This document shows, in pieces, positions 36,498-44,984 of a stretch of 64,000 nt of DNA (the first letter of the stretch is position 1; every line of letters begins with the position of its first letter). The notes beneath the pieces are model-generated. The model worked only from the letters and a program-made list of their open reading frames with translations. It was not told the origin of the DNA and searched no databases. This stretch comes from Oceanicaulis sp. HLUCCA04 (lineage in GTDB: Bacteria; Pseudomonadota; Alphaproteobacteria; Caulobacterales; Maricaulaceae). Where the stretch lies: assembly GCA_001314625.1 (NCBI GenBank), contig LJSH01000006.1, forward strand, positions 1 to 64,000. Direction: 5' to 3'. The position numbers and the translations under genes were made by a program.

Positions 36498-37388
36498 TTA
36501 CTCCAGATTCTGAACCTGCTCGCGGAACTGATCGACAACGTGCTTCATGGCAAGACCGATCTCGGTCAGACCGCGATCCGATGCCTTGGAACACAGCGTA
36601 TTGACCTCCCGGTTAAACTCCTGCGCCAGAAAGTCGAGCTTGCGCCCGCAAGGGGAGCCACCCGCCAGAAGCGTCCGCGCCGCCTCCACATGACCGGTCA
36701 GCCGGTCAATTTCTTCACGTGTATCCGCCTTTACCGCCATCAGCGCGGCTTCCTGCGCCAGCCGGTCAGGATCAATTCCGCCCGGCAGGAGGTCGTCGAT
36801 CTTTTGTTTCAGCCGGTCGCGAATAGCCTCGATGCTGGCGGCAGGATGATTTGCCGCTTGAATTTTCAGCGCCTCAATCTCGCTGATCTGGCTTTCCAGA
36901 ATGGTTTTGAGCTGCGCGCCTTCGGCTTGCCGTGCCGCTTTCAGCGCAAGCGTCACCTCATCGAGAACAGCCAGCAGGGCTGTATCTGCTTCTTCAGTTG
37001 CCGCTGCATTGCCGGCCGCCGCATCCTCACTGATGAGGACGCCGCGCAATGCCAGAAGGCCATCAATTCGAGGGGCGGTTGCCAATCCTTCATCGACAAG
37101 ATCGCGCCCGGCCAGCGCCAGAGCGCGTAGACGTGCCTGATCGACATGGATGGCGCTTTCAGCGCCTGAAACCTTGTCCACCGACACCGTCACGGACACC
37201 GAACCGCGGTCAAACGCCGCCTTGATGCGGGCTCGCGCCTCCGCCTCCAGATGGGCCATGCCGTCGGGCAGGCGCAAGCGGATGTCCAGCCCGCGTCCAT
37301 TGACCGACCGCGCTTCAGCGCTCAGCTCCCCGCCGGCAGTGCCCGTGCTGGCGCGGGCAAATCCCGTCATGCCGGAGAGGGTGCCCAT
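36498..37388 (-). CDS. yicC: YicC/YloC-family endoribonuclease
   Basis: The 296-residue protein starts with the family signature SGMTGFARA and ends with the conserved EFNREVNTLCSKASD and MKHVVDQFREQVQNLE blocks. YicC-type proteins are endoribonucleases implicated in small-RNA turnover. The gene lies next to gmk, an almost universal pairing, with four bases between the genes and three to mltG. Confidence 0.93.
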   Translation of the reverse strand: MGTLSGMTGFARASTGTAGGELSAEARSVNGRGLDIRLRLPDGMAHLEAEARARIKAAFDRGSVSVTVSVDKVSGAESAIHVDQARLRALALAGRDLVDEGLATAPRIDGLLALRGVLISEDAAAGNAAATEEADTALLAVLDEVTLALKAARQAEGAQLKTILESQISEIEALKIQAANHPAASIEAIRDRLKQKIDDLLPGGIDPDRLAQEAALMAVKADTREEIDRLTGHVEAARTLLAGGSPCGRKLDFLAQEFNREVNTLCSKASDRGLTEIGLAMKHVVDQFREQVQNLE

Positions 37389-37391
37389 CTC

Positions 37392-38462
37392 CTAGCGGCC
37401 TCCCGAACGCGCGCGCTCGCGCTCGATCTGCCGCCATCGGGCAACATTTCGGTTGTGCTCGGCCAGCGTTGCGGCAAAGGCGTGACCGCCTGTGCCATCG
37501 GCCACGAAGAACAGATAATTGCTCTCTGGCGGGTTCAGCACCGCGGCAATCGACTCACGCCCGGGATTGGCAATCGGGGTCGGGGGCAGACCGTCAATAT
37601 GATAGGTGTGATAGGGGTTGGTGGTGTCATCAAGCTCCGACCGGCGAATGCCGCGACCCAGCGGTTCACCCCCCGTAATGCCGTAGATTATCGTCGGATC
37701 GCTTTGCAGGCGAATGCCACGGCGAAGCCGGTTAACAAACACCGATGCCACCATCGGGCGTTCATGCGCGATGCCGGTCTCCTTCTCCACGATAGACGCC
37801 AGATTGATGGCCTCTTCGCGGGTGCCGAAGGGCAGGTCCGCGTCCCGGGTCTCCCACAGCTGGTCCAGCAAGCGGGTTTGCGCGGCTGCCATGCGGTCCA
37901 GAACAGCCTGGCGCGAGGTGCCCCGGTCAACAAGATAGGTGTCGGGCAACAGCGTGCCTTCGGCCGGCACGCGCTCGATCTCGCCGGTCAGCACGTCCGA
38001 GGCTTCGACGATCCGCACGATCATCGCGCTGGTCAGGCCCTCCGGCACGCTCACCGGATGCTGGATCACCTCGCCATGGGCCAGCACGTCGTGGATTTCC
38101 GCCATGGACGCGCCTGCCGGAATCGCGAACTCACCGGCACGCATCGGTGCGCGCTCGCGGCCCAGCTCCTCATCAAGGCGCAGCTGCGCCAGAAAGATGC
38201 GCTGATCGGAGATCAGGCCGCGGGCTTCAAGCTGCGCCGCAATGGCGCGCACGCTGGCGCCGCGTTCAAGCAGGATGGTGGTGTCTTCCTGACCCGGTCC
38301 CTCGGCATTGAACTGATAGCCCAGCCAGGCATAGCCGCCAATGACCGCGCCGCCCGCCACCAGGACAAGTGCGCCAATCAGGAAAATCGCAATAACAAGA
38401 AGACGCATTGGCCCCAGCCCCTCGCGGATGGTTTTGCTGGCAGGCGCACCGTCATTGCTCAT
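37392..38462 (-). CDS. mltG: Endolytic murein transglycosylase MltG
   Basis: The 356-residue protein has one N-terminal membrane helix (about 20-45, LLVIAIFLIGALVLVAGGAV) followed by a periplasmic LysM-like segment and the YceG catalytic domain. The catalytic glutamate is E226 in ASIVEKETG. VNRLRRGIRLQSDPTIIYG is also conserved. MltG cuts new glycan strands and sets their length. It sits 30 bases after fabF. Confidence 0.94.
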   Translation of the reverse strand: MSNDGAPASKTIREGLGPMRLLVIAIFLIGALVLVAGGAVIGGYAWLGYQFNAEGPGQEDTTILLERGASVRAIAAQLEARGLISDQRIFLAQLRLDEELGRERAPMRAGEFAIPAGASMAEIHDVLAHGEVIQHPVSVPEGLTSAMIVRIVEASDVLTGEIERVPAEGTLLPDTYLVDRGTSRQAVLDRMAAAQTRLLDQLWETRDADLPFGTREEAINLASIVEKETGIAHERPMVASVFVNRLRRGIRLQSDPTIIYGITGGEPLGRGIRRSELDDTTNPYHTYHIDGLPPTPIANPGRESIAAVLNPPESNYLFFVADGTGGHAFAATLAEHNRNVARWRQIERERARSGGR

Positions 38463-38492
38463 GATGACAAGCCCCTGGCGCTGAACGCGTGC

Positions 38493-39782
38493 TCAGTCGA
38501 CAGCCTTGAATATCACCGAGGCATTGGTACCGCCAAAGCCGAACGAGTTGGACAGGGCAACCCGGATATCCTTCTTCACCGCCTTGTGGGGTGCCAGATT
38601 GACCGGGCTTTCCACTGACGGATTATCCAGATTGAGGGTTGGCGGACACATACCGTCGCGTATCGCCAGAATCGAGAAGATGGCCTCGATGGCACCGGCC
38701 GCACCCAGCAAATGGCCGGTTGCCGATTTCGTCGACGACATCACCACCTTGCCCGCCGAATCGCCAAGCAGGCGCTCGACGGCTTTCAGCTCGATTTCGT
38801 CACCCTTGGGCGTCGAGGTACCGTGCGCATTCACATAATCGATGTCTGCCGCGCTCAGGCCAGCGCTTTTCAGCGCGGCGCTCATGGAGCGGTACCCGCC
38901 ATCACCATCCTCGGCCGGCGCGGTGATGTGATAGGCATCACCTGACAGGCCATAGCCCGCCACTTCGGCGTAGATCGTGGCGCCGCGGGCTTTCGCGGCT
39001 TCGTATTCTTCCAGAACGACAACGCCGGCGCCCTCGCCCATGACAAAACCGTCCCGGTCCTTGTCATAAGGACGTGACCCGGCCTTGGGGTTGTCATTAA
39101 ATCCGGTGGACATGGCGCGTGCCGCGCAGAAGCCGCCAAAGCCCAGCCGCGTGATCGCGCTTTCCGCGCCGCCAGCCACCATCACGTCCGCATCGCCATA
39201 GGCGATCAGCCGCGCCGCATCGCCGATGGCATGCGCCCCGGTTGAGCAGGCTGTCACAACGGAGTGGTTGGGACCTTTGAGACCATGACGGATCGACACC
39301 TGCCCGGAGGCCAGATTGATCAGCATGGCCGGGATCACGAACGGAGAGAGTTTGCGCGGACCGCGTTCGTGCAACGTGATCGATGCATCATACATCGTCT
39401 GCAGCCCGCCAATGCCTGATCCGATCAGGACACCGGCGCGTTCACGTGCTGCATCATCCTTTGGCTGCCAGCCCGAATGGGCAATCGCCTCGTCGGCGGC
39501 AGCAATGCCATAAAGGATGAAATCGTCAATGCGTTTGGCGTCGCGGGCGGGCATGACAGCGTCGGGATCAAACGATCCCGGCACATCCGGCCCGCCTTCA
39601 TTGCGGCCGTCCACCCGGGGAATGATTCCTGCGATCTGGCAGGGCAGATCCCCAGTCTCGATATGGGTAACGCGGGCGAGCCCGGATTCCCCTGCGAGCA
39701 ATTTCGCCCAGACATGGTCCACACCGCACCCAAGCGGAGAGACTATGCCGAGACCCGTGACGACAACACGACGCTTGGTCAT
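38493..39782 (-). CDS. fabF: 3-oxoacyl-ACP synthase II
   Basis: The 429-residue condensing enzyme elongates acyl-ACP with malonyl-ACP. The Cys-His-His triad is visible in VVTACSTGAHAIG, NAHGTSTPKGD and KSATGHLLGAAG. It follows acpP by 15 bases and precedes mltG, as in most alphaproteobacteria. Confidence 0.97.
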   Translation of the reverse strand: MTKRRVVVTGLGIVSPLGCGVDHVWAKLLAGESGLARVTHIETGDLPCQIAGIIPRVDGRNEGGPDVPGSFDPDAVMPARDAKRIDDFILYGIAAADEAIAHSGWQPKDDAARERAGVLIGSGIGGLQTMYDASITLHERGPRKLSPFVIPAMLINLASGQVSIRHGLKGPNHSVVTACSTGAHAIGDAARLIAYGDADVMVAGGAESAITRLGFGGFCAARAMSTGFNDNPKAGSRPYDKDRDGFVMGEGAGVVVLEEYEAAKARGATIYAEVAGYGLSGDAYHITAPAEDGDGGYRSMSAALKSAGLSAADIDYVNAHGTSTPKGDEIELKAVERLLGDSAGKVVMSSTKSATGHLLGAAGAIEAIFSILAIRDGMCPPTLNLDNPSVESPVNLAPHKAVKKDIRVALSNSFGFGGTNASVIFKAVD

Positions 39783-39797
39783 GATTGCGAGGCCGGC

Positions 39798-40034
39798 CTA
39801 GCCGACTTTCTCGGAAATGAACTTCACCGCATCGCCGACGGTCTGGATGTGCTCGGCGGCATCATCGGGGATTTCGATGTCGAACTCTTCCTCGAAAGCC
39901 ATGACCAGCTCGACATTGTCCAGCGAGTCCGCGCCAAGATCATCGATGAAGGAGGCTTTCTCCGTGACCTTGTCTTCTTCCACATCGAGGTGCTCGATGA
40001 CGATCTTCTTAACGCGATCAAAAACGTCAGACAT
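39798..40034 (-). CDS. acpP: Acyl carrier protein
   Basis: The 78-residue acidic protein carries the phosphopantetheine serine in [20 protein letters not shown]. The start [12 protein letters not shown] is standard, so the ATG at 40034 is used. It is separated from fabG by 196 bases, so it may have its own promoter in addition to read-through, which suits its high expression. Confidence 0.97.
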   Translation of the reverse strand: MSDVFDRVKKIVIEHLDVEEDKVTEKASFIDDLGADSLDNVELVMAFEEEFDIEIPDDAAEHIQTVGDAVKFISEKVG

Positions 40035-40230
40035 GACGGACCCTTTATCTAAAATTCCGGGCGAGGCCGTTTGACCCCTTGTGCCCCCTGACTGGATAGG
40101 GCCGGTGCGAATGCCCCGGCTCTCATAAGGTTGCGGCTGATAACACGCCGCTTCGCACAAGGCTAGCAACGTCAGCGGCTTGATGCCAGCGCGAAGACGC
40201 CGCTTGAAGGCAGACGACTCACATGACCCG
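40035..40230 (-). other. fabG-acpP intergenic region, probable acpP promoter region
   Basis: This 196-base stretch has no supported gene. An AAAGGGT ribosome site lies just before acpP. No promoter with convincing spacing could be picked by eye. Confidence 0.4.
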
Positions 40231-40968
40231 TCAGATCATGGCCATGCCGCCATTCACGTGCAATGTCTGACCTGTAACGTAACCGGCCTCATCGCTCGCC
40301 AGATACACACACGCGGCAGCAATGTCAGATCCCTGTCCGAGGCCGCCTGCGGGGATTTTTGCGAGAATCGCGCTTTTTTGCTCATCATTGAGCGCGTCGG
40401 TCATCGGCGAGGCGATAAAGCCCGGGGCCACGCAGTTCACCGTCACACCGCGCGAGGCAATTTCCTGCGCCAGCGCCTTGGAGAACCCGATCATGCCTGC
40501 CTTGGAGGCGGCATAATTGGCCTGACCGGGATTACCCGTCACGCCGACAACCGAGGTGATGCCGATAATGCGGCCCCAGCGGTTTTTCATCATGCCGCGC
40601 ATGGAGGCCCGGCAGAGGCGGAAATGGGCCTCCAGATTAACCTTGATGACCGTCTCCCAGTCCTCATCCTTCATGCGCATGAGAAGCTGGTCGCGCGTGA
40701 CGCCTGCATTGGAGATAAGAATATCCAGCCCGCCGAGCGCCTCGGATGCCGCCTTGGGCAGGTTGTCGACGGCCTGCGCATCAGACAGATTGCAGGGCAC
40801 TACAGCCGTGCGTTCGCCCAGCTCGGACGCCAGCGTTTCGAGCACTTCGGCGCGTGTGCCCGACAGCGCCACAGAAGCCCCTTGCGCGTGAAGTGCGCGG
40901 GCAATCTCGCTGCCCAGACCGCCGGTGGCGCCGGTCACCAGCGCCTTTTTTCCTTCCAGAGAGAACAT
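40231..40968 (-). CDS. fabG: 3-oxoacyl-ACP reductase
   Basis: The 245-residue short-chain dehydrogenase reduces 3-oxoacyl-ACP with NADPH. The cofactor loop is TGATGGLG (12-19), then SNAGVTRD (86-93), and the catalytic residues are S139, Y152 and K156 (YAASK). It starts directly after the fabD stop codon with no gap. Confidence 0.97.
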   Translation of the reverse strand: MFSLEGKKALVTGATGGLGSEIARALHAQGASVALSGTRAEVLETLASELGERTAVVPCNLSDAQAVDNLPKAASEALGGLDILISNAGVTRDQLLMRMKDEDWETVIKVNLEAHFRLCRASMRGMMKNRWGRIIGITSVVGVTGNPGQANYAASKAGMIGFSKALAQEIASRGVTVNCVAPGFIASPMTDALNDEQKSAILAKIPAGGLGQGSDIAAACVYLASDEAGYVTGQTLHVNGGMAMI

Positions 40969-41922
40969 CTAGCTGTTTCCTTTCAAAGATACGGCGAAGG
41001 CTTCCAGATCGGCAGGCGTGTTGAGCGGGATGCCTTCAGCGCCATCCACTGAGCGCTTGAGCATGCCTGACAGCACCTTGCCTGCACCCGCTTCGGCAAA
41101 GCGGGTAATCCCCCCCTCACCGGCCATCCAGATGACGCTCTCACGCCAGCGCACCCGGCCTGTCACCTGCTCGACCAGCTGGGCGCGGATGACTTCAGGA
41201 TCGCTGACAGGCCCGGCCGACACATTGGTGACGATCGGCACGCGCGGCGTACGGATGGTTGCCGATGACAGTGCCGCCGCCATGGCGTCCGCAGCCGGGC
41301 GCATCAGCGCGCAATGGAAGGGCGCGGACACCGGTAATAGCATCGCCTTTCGAATACCGTCGGCCTTGGCGGCCTCTATGGCCGCTTCGACAGCGGCCTT
41401 GGCCCCGGAAATGACGATCTGGCCCGGCGCATTGTCATTGGCGATCTGGATCACACCGGCAGACGAACCGGCCTCGACGGCCTTGGCGACCTGGGCTTCA
41501 TCGGCCCCGAGGATCGCCGCCATCGCACCTTCGCCTACCGGAACAGCCTTTTGCATGGACAGGCCACGCAGACGCAAAAGCCTTGCCGCGTCATCGAGCG
41601 CCAGCGCCCCCGACGCGGCCAGCGCCGAGTACTCGCCCAGCGAATGACCCGCAGCGTATTTCGCCAGATCAACCGAAATGCCGAACCCTTCTTCCAGTGC
41701 CGCCATCACCGCCAGCGATGTCGCCATCAGGGCAGGCTGCGCGTTCTGGGTCAGGGTGAGGCTCTCGATCGGGCCATCCCAGATGATCGCAGAGAGCTTC
41801 TCGCCCAGAGCATCATCGACAGCGTCATAAACCGCGCGGGCAGCCGGAAAGGTCTCGGCCAGTTCACGGCCCATGCCGACGGTCTGGCTGCCCTGACCGG
41901 GAAATACAAACGCAAGCGCCAT
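40969..41922 (-). CDS. fabD: Malonyl-CoA:ACP transacylase
   Basis: The 317-residue enzyme moves malonyl from CoA to ACP. FPGQGSQTVGMG is at 7-18, the catalytic serine is S94 in GHSLGEYSAL, and the partner histidine lies in PVSAPFHCALM. A GGGAGGAC ribosome site precedes the ATG. It is the first gene of the run fabD-fabG-acpP-fabF-mltG-yicC-gmk and follows the parDE module on the same strand. Confidence 0.97.
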   Translation of the reverse strand: MALAFVFPGQGSQTVGMGRELAETFPAARAVYDAVDDALGEKLSAIIWDGPIESLTLTQNAQPALMATSLAVMAALEEGFGISVDLAKYAAGHSLGEYSALAASGALALDDAARLLRLRGLSMQKAVPVGEGAMAAILGADEAQVAKAVEAGSSAGVIQIANDNAPGQIVISGAKAAVEAAIEAAKADGIRKAMLLPVSAPFHCALMRPAADAMAAALSSATIRTPRVPIVTNVSAGPVSDPEVIRAQLVEQVTGRVRWRESVIWMAGEGGITRFAEAGAGKVLSGMLKRSVDGAEGIPLNTPADLEAFAVSLKGNS

Positions 41923-41948
41923 GAAGGCGTCCTCCCTGTAATCTCATT

Positions 41949-41989
41949 CTTGCCTGCCCGGATAGACCGGGGCGGGCGGGGAAGGCAAG
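41949..41989 (-). other. Stem-loop between parE and fabD (leader of fabD)
   Basis: CTTGCCT-GCCCG (41949-41960) pairs with CGGGC (41973-41977) and AGGCAAG (41983-41989), with a five-base bulge. It is 22 bases after the parE stop and 27 before the fabD start. No T tract follows, so it may be a leader structure or a weak terminator. Confidence 0.55.
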
Positions 41990-42010
41990 CCGTGGCGGCG
42001 CACCGGCGCG

Positions 42011-42301
42011 CTACAAGTGAAGCTGTGCGAGCATCTGGCCATGCAGAATACGAACGATCTCGACACCGAAATCCTGTGGCCGATAGAAGATCACGTGTGA
42101 TCCGCATCGCTGCCGCCGGTATCCCAGCCGGATATCGTCTGCGGCTTTTCCCGCCAGCGGAAATTCGGCCATAGCCGCGAAGGCGTCAAACAGCTGGCCG
42201 ATATAGGCATCGGCCTGCTGCTCCGACCAGTCGGAACACGTGTCATGCCAGATACCCTCAAGATCAGTGATGGCGGCCGGACTTAGCCGGAATTCAGCCA
42301 T
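42011..42301 (-). CDS. parE: ParE/RelE-type toxin
   Basis: The 96-residue protein has the RelE/ParE fold pattern: FRLSPAAITDLEGIWHDT at the start, YIGQLFDAFAAMAEFPLAG in the helices, and a C-terminal strand pair RCGSHVIFYRPQDFGVEIVRILHG. ParE toxins poison DNA gyrase. The ATG at 42301 overlaps the antitoxin gene by eight bases; a GTG six bases upstream is an alternative start. The active form depends on release from ParD. Confidence 0.88.
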   Translation of the reverse strand: MAEFRLSPAAITDLEGIWHDTCSDWSEQQADAYIGQLFDAFAAMAEFPLAGKAADDIRLGYRRQRCGSHVIFYRPQDFGVEIVRILHGQMLAQLHL

Positions 42302-42545
42302 CGGCACCGGCCCGGACCTTCATGCCTTGGAGGAACTCAGCGCTCGTGATCGCCGTCGCCGGTCCGCTGCGTTCACCGTGTTCCAGGGCACCGCGCAGCG
42401 CCGCGAGCTGAGCGTCGCGCTCCTGCAGCAGGCGCAAGCCCGCCCGCACCACTTCGCTGGCAGAGCCGTACCGCCCGGTTGCGACCTGCTCATCGATATA
42501 GGCGGCCAGATGATCGTTCAGCGCGATGGAGGTGTTGCGGCTCAT
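42294..42545 (-). CDS. parD: ParD-type ribbon-helix-helix antitoxin
   Basis: The 83-residue protein starts MSRNTSIALNDHLAAYIDEQ, the ribbon-helix-helix DNA-binding part, followed by GRYGSASEVVRAGLRLL, typical of ParD. The C-terminal half (about 50-83) should wrap and inhibit ParE. The gene is first in the parDE pair and is preceded by a palindrome at 42590-42608 that is a likely operator for autoregulation. Confidence 0.9.
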   Translation of the reverse strand: MSRNTSIALNDHLAAYIDEQVATGRYGSASEVVRAGLRLLQERDAQLAALRGALEHGERSGPATAITSAEFLQGMKVRAGADG

Positions 42546-42589
42546 AAGGCGCTCCAGTTGGTGCGTGCTCCTGAACATAGAGAGCCCAT

Positions 42590-42608
42590 ATTACCAGAAG
42601 TTGGTAAT
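42590..42608 (-). promoter_or_regulatory. Palindrome upstream of parD, likely ParD operator
   Basis: Perfect 7-bp arms ATTACCA and TGGTAAT with a five-base spacer, 45-63 bases upstream of the parD start. Ribbon-helix-helix antitoxins usually repress their own promoter through such a site. Position and symmetry are seen; binding is inferred. Confidence 0.6.
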
Positions 42609-42644
42609 TGCCACCAGCGGCGGGCCAACCCCGAACCACACCGC

Positions 42645-42731
42645 TTGCCCTTTAGCCGCTGATAGCGTATGTCCCGCGCCTTCACCGGCTGCGGTCTGGT
42701 GGGCGCAAACCGTTTTTCCACATGGTGTGGA
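42645..42731 (+). promoter_or_regulatory. Candidate promoter and leader hairpin of the rpsF operon
   Basis: TTGCCC (42645-42650) and TATGTC (42668-42673) with a 17-base spacer form a weak promoter candidate. Downstream a perfect hairpin TCCACA-TGG-TGTGGA (42717-42731) lies in the presumed leader, 83 bases before the rpsF start. Many bacteria regulate rpsF through an S6:S18-binding leader; I cannot show that this hairpin is one. Confidence 0.35.
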
Positions 42732-42813
42732 GGCGGGCCTGTCCAGAGCCATCACGGGTTTTGCCTTCCCTGGCAGACATCCGTGCCGCATCCACAACAG
42801 ACAGGGACCACAC

Positions 42814-43164
42814 ATGGCATACTACGAACACGTGTTCGTGGCCCGCCCGGATGTTTCTCCGGCGCAGGTCGAAAGCCTCCTTGAAGAGCTGAAGGGCCTC
42901 ATTGAGGAAAAAGGCGGCAAGGTCGGCAAGACCGAATACTGGGGTCTGCGCACCCTGGCTTATCGCATGAACAAGAACCGCAAAGGCCATTACGGCCTGA
43001 TCGACATGGACGCGAACGCCGATGCGCTCGAAGCCATCGATGCACGACAGCGCTATTCCGATGACGTGATCCGTTACATGACCGTGCGCATTGACGAGCT
43101 CTCCGAAGAGCCGTCTGCCGTTCTTCGCAAGAGCGAAGAGCGCAAGCGCCGCGACCGCCAGTAG
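42814..43164 (+). CDS. rpsF: 30S ribosomal protein S6
   Basis: The 116-residue protein starts [20 protein letters not shown] and keeps the S6 core ([15 protein letters not shown]), with a charged tail. S6 pairs with S18 on the 30S platform. ATG 42814 is the family start. It opens the rpsF-rpsR-rplI operon, with 11 bases to rpsR. Confidence 0.98.
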   Translation: MAYYEHVFVARPDVSPAQVESLLEELKGLIEEKGGKVGKTEYWGLRTLAYRMNKNRKGHYGLIDMDANADALEAIDARQRYSDDVIRYMTVRIDELSEEPSAVLRKSEERKRRDRQ

Positions 43165-43175
43165 GAGATCTGTCC

Positions 43176-43433
43176 ATGGCTAGCGATATCCCCACAATCG
43201 GCGCGCCTGTGCGCCGTCCGTTTGCCCGCCGCCGCAAGGTCTGCCCGTTCTCGGGCGAGGGCGCCCCGGCCATTGACTACAAGGATGTGAAGCTGCTTCA
43301 GCGCTACATGTCCGAACGTGGCAAGATCGTCCCGTCACGCATCACCGCGGTTTCCGCGCGCAAGCAGCGTGAACTGGCCCGCGCCATCAAGCGCGCGCGC
43401 TATATGGGCCTTCTGCCCTACGCAGTCGAGTAG
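43176..43433 (+). CDS. rpsR: 30S ribosomal protein S18
   Basis: The 85-residue protein has the S18 core [20 protein letters not shown] and [20 protein letters not shown] single CPF segment (VCPFSG) is near the start, as in many S18 proteins. It lies between rpsF and rplI with 11-base gaps. Confidence 0.98.
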   Translation: MASDIPTIGAPVRRPFARRRKVCPFSGEGAPAIDYKDVKLLQRYMSERGKIVPSRITAVSARKQRELARAIKRARYMGLLPYAVE

Positions 43434-43444
43434 GAGAGAGCCCC

Positions 43445-44041
43445 ATGAAAGTCGTTCTTCTTGAGCGTGTGGAAAAGCTCGGCACCATTGGCGATGTCGT
43501 CAATGTCCGCCCCGGCTTTGCCCGCAACTTCCTCCTGCCGCAGCAAAAAGCGCTGCGTGCGACGGAAGCCAATATGGTCCGCTTTGAACGTGAGCGGGAA
43601 ATCCTTGAAAAGCGCAATGCGGAGCGTGCTTCCGAAGCGCGCGGCCAGGGCGAGCACCTTGACGGTGCCGAGTTTGTCCTGATCCGTCAGGCGTCTGAAT
43701 CCGGCCAGCTCTACGGATCGGTGTCCACCCGTGACATCGCCGATGCGGCAACGAGCGACAGCCTGACTGTCACGCGCGGCATGGTTGACCTCAACACGCC
43801 GATCAAAGCGCTGGGCGTGCATACCGTGCGCATCGTCCTGCACCCGGAAGTGATCGTCGAGATCACCATCAACGTGGCGCGTACACCTGAAGAGGCAGAG
43901 CGTCAGGCCAAGGGTGAAGACGTTATCGCCTCGGCCGCCGAAGAAGATCGCGCCCTTGCCAATGCGCAAGCGGCCGAGCTTTTTGAAGCCTCCGCCGAAG
44001 GCGCTGAAGAGCGTGGCGGAGACCACGACGACGAGAACTAG
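43445..44041 (+). CDS. rplI: 50S ribosomal protein L9
   Basis: The 198-residue protein starts [19 protein letters not shown] with the L9 signature [20 protein letters not shown], then the long connecting helix and the C-terminal domain ([15 protein letters not shown]). An acidic extension follows (about 160-198), common in alphaproteobacteria. It ends the operon before a clear terminator. Confidence 0.97.
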   Translation: MKVVLLERVEKLGTIGDVVNVRPGFARNFLLPQQKALRATEANMVRFEREREILEKRNAERASEARGQGEHLDGAEFVLIRQASESGQLYGSVSTRDIADAATSDSLTVTRGMVDLNTPIKALGVHTVRIVLHPEVIVEITINVARTPEEAERQAKGEDVIASAAEEDRALANAQAAELFEASAEGAEERGGDHDDEN

Positions 44042-44074
44042 TCCTCGCCGTTACGCCTTGCTTGACATAAAATC

Positions 44075-44106
44075 GGGCGGCTCCTGCGAAGGGGCCGCCC
44101 TTTTTT
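44075..44106 (+). terminator. Rho-independent terminator of the rpsF-rpsR-rplI operon
   Basis: Stem GGGCGGCTCC (44075-44084) and GGGGCCGCCC (44091-44100), with one G-T pair, followed by TTTTTT. It lies 33 bases after the rplI stop codon. Confidence 0.92.
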
Positions 44107-44133
44107 GCGCCTGCCCAAACCGGAAATGGTCAG

Positions 44134-44589
44134 ATGCACATTCGTGATTACAGACCTGCCGATGCCAGCGCGCTGGCCGCCATATTTCGCGCCGCCGTTC
44201 TGGAAGGCAGCGCGCCGCATTATTGCGATGAACAGCGTAAGGCATGGGCAAGCCGGATCAATGACAGCACCACCGTCCACGCGCGGGTAACCGGCCAGAC
44301 CTGCCTTGTGGCTGAAGACGAAAGCGGGCTTTCGGGCTTTGCCGCTCTGAAGAGTGACGGTCATCTGGACATGCTGTTCGTGCGGCCTGACCAGCGCCGC
44401 ACCGGCACGGCCGGCCTGCTGCATGACGCGATCCTTCAACGGGCAAGGCAGGCGGGTCATCGGCGCCTTAGCGTCCATGCCAGCCATCTGGCCCGCAGAT
44501 TTCTCGCAAAGCGGGGCTGGAATTTTGTGCGCACCGAGACGGTCAATATTCACGGCGTCAAGCTGGAGCATCACTACATGACGCTCTAG
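44134..44589 (+). CDS. GNAT-family N-acetyltransferase
   Basis: The 151-residue protein has the GNAT plan: IRDYRPADASALAAIF at the start, the central strand LDMLFVRPDQRRTGTAGLLHDAI with the acetyl-CoA pyrophosphate loop (QRRTGTAG, a variant of Q/RxxGxG/A), and a C-terminal FLAKRGWNFVRTETV. The substrate is unknown. It starts just after the rplI terminator and looks like a separate transcript. Confidence 0.85.
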   Translation: MHIRDYRPADASALAAIFRAAVLEGSAPHYCDEQRKAWASRINDSTTVHARVTGQTCLVAEDESGLSGFAALKSDGHLDMLFVRPDQRRTGTAGLLHDAILQRARQAGHRRLSVHASHLARRFLAKRGWNFVRTETVNIHGVKLEHHYMTL

Positions 44590-44609
44590 CTTGACTTGGC
44601 CGGCTAGCC

Positions 44610-44984
44610 TCAGCCGCGCTCGGCACGCATCCGCTCGATACGCAGCTCCAGCCTGCGGATTTCGGTCACAAGCCGGTTTTCAGTCATGAACGGTGTCATG
44701 CCGGTCTTCATCACCAGTGAGCCAAGCATGAGCACGGTTGAGGGAAGCCCGTATCGCAGCGCTTCCAGCACGTCTTCTGCCTGGAAGAACTCCCAGGCCA
44801 GCCAGACACCGGCAACGAACATGATGGTTTGGCTGACAAACATGACCCAGCGCGCCCACGCGCGCGGGCCTTTCAGCAAGCCAAGCGCGCTGGCGACAAA
44901 CCCCGGCTCCCTGCCCAGCGCCTCGCGAAGAACGCGGTCTTCATCATCGAGTGCCTGTTCGATCAGGCGGTCCACATCACTCAT
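44610..44984 (-). CDS. DUF6768-type membrane protein, partner of an ECF sigma factor
   Basis: The 124-residue protein has a soluble N-terminal part (MSDVDRLIEQALDDEDRVLREAL), two membrane helices (about 49-68 and 78-95) and a basic helical tail (ENRLVTEIRRLELRIERM). Size, layout and position after an ECF sigma gene fit DUF6768. A role as a sigma-factor controller is inferred from context. It overlaps the sigma gene by eight bases. Confidence 0.75.
   Translation of the reverse strand: MSDVDRLIEQALDDEDRVLREALGREPGFVASALGLLKGPRAWARWVMFVSQTIMFVAGVWLAWEFFQAEDVLEALRYGLPSTVLMLGSLVMKTGMTPFMTENRLVTEIRRLELRIERMRAERG

Noticed and set aside
37251-38618. Long open frame (455 codons) on the plus strand opposite mltG
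   Set aside because: It is the antisense shadow of a well-supported gene in GC-rich DNA; its product shows no family pattern. The same applies to long frames at 54206-55375, 26864-28018, 21808-23301, 48127-49191, 49175-50530 and 57605-58852.
40035-40230. Small gene between acpP and fabG
   Set aside because: Open frames here are extensions of acpP or lack a ribosome site and family pattern.
42546-42813. S6:S18-binding leader RNA before rpsF
   Set aside because: A hairpin is visible, but I could not match the conserved bases of the known motif; a covariance-model search would be decisive.
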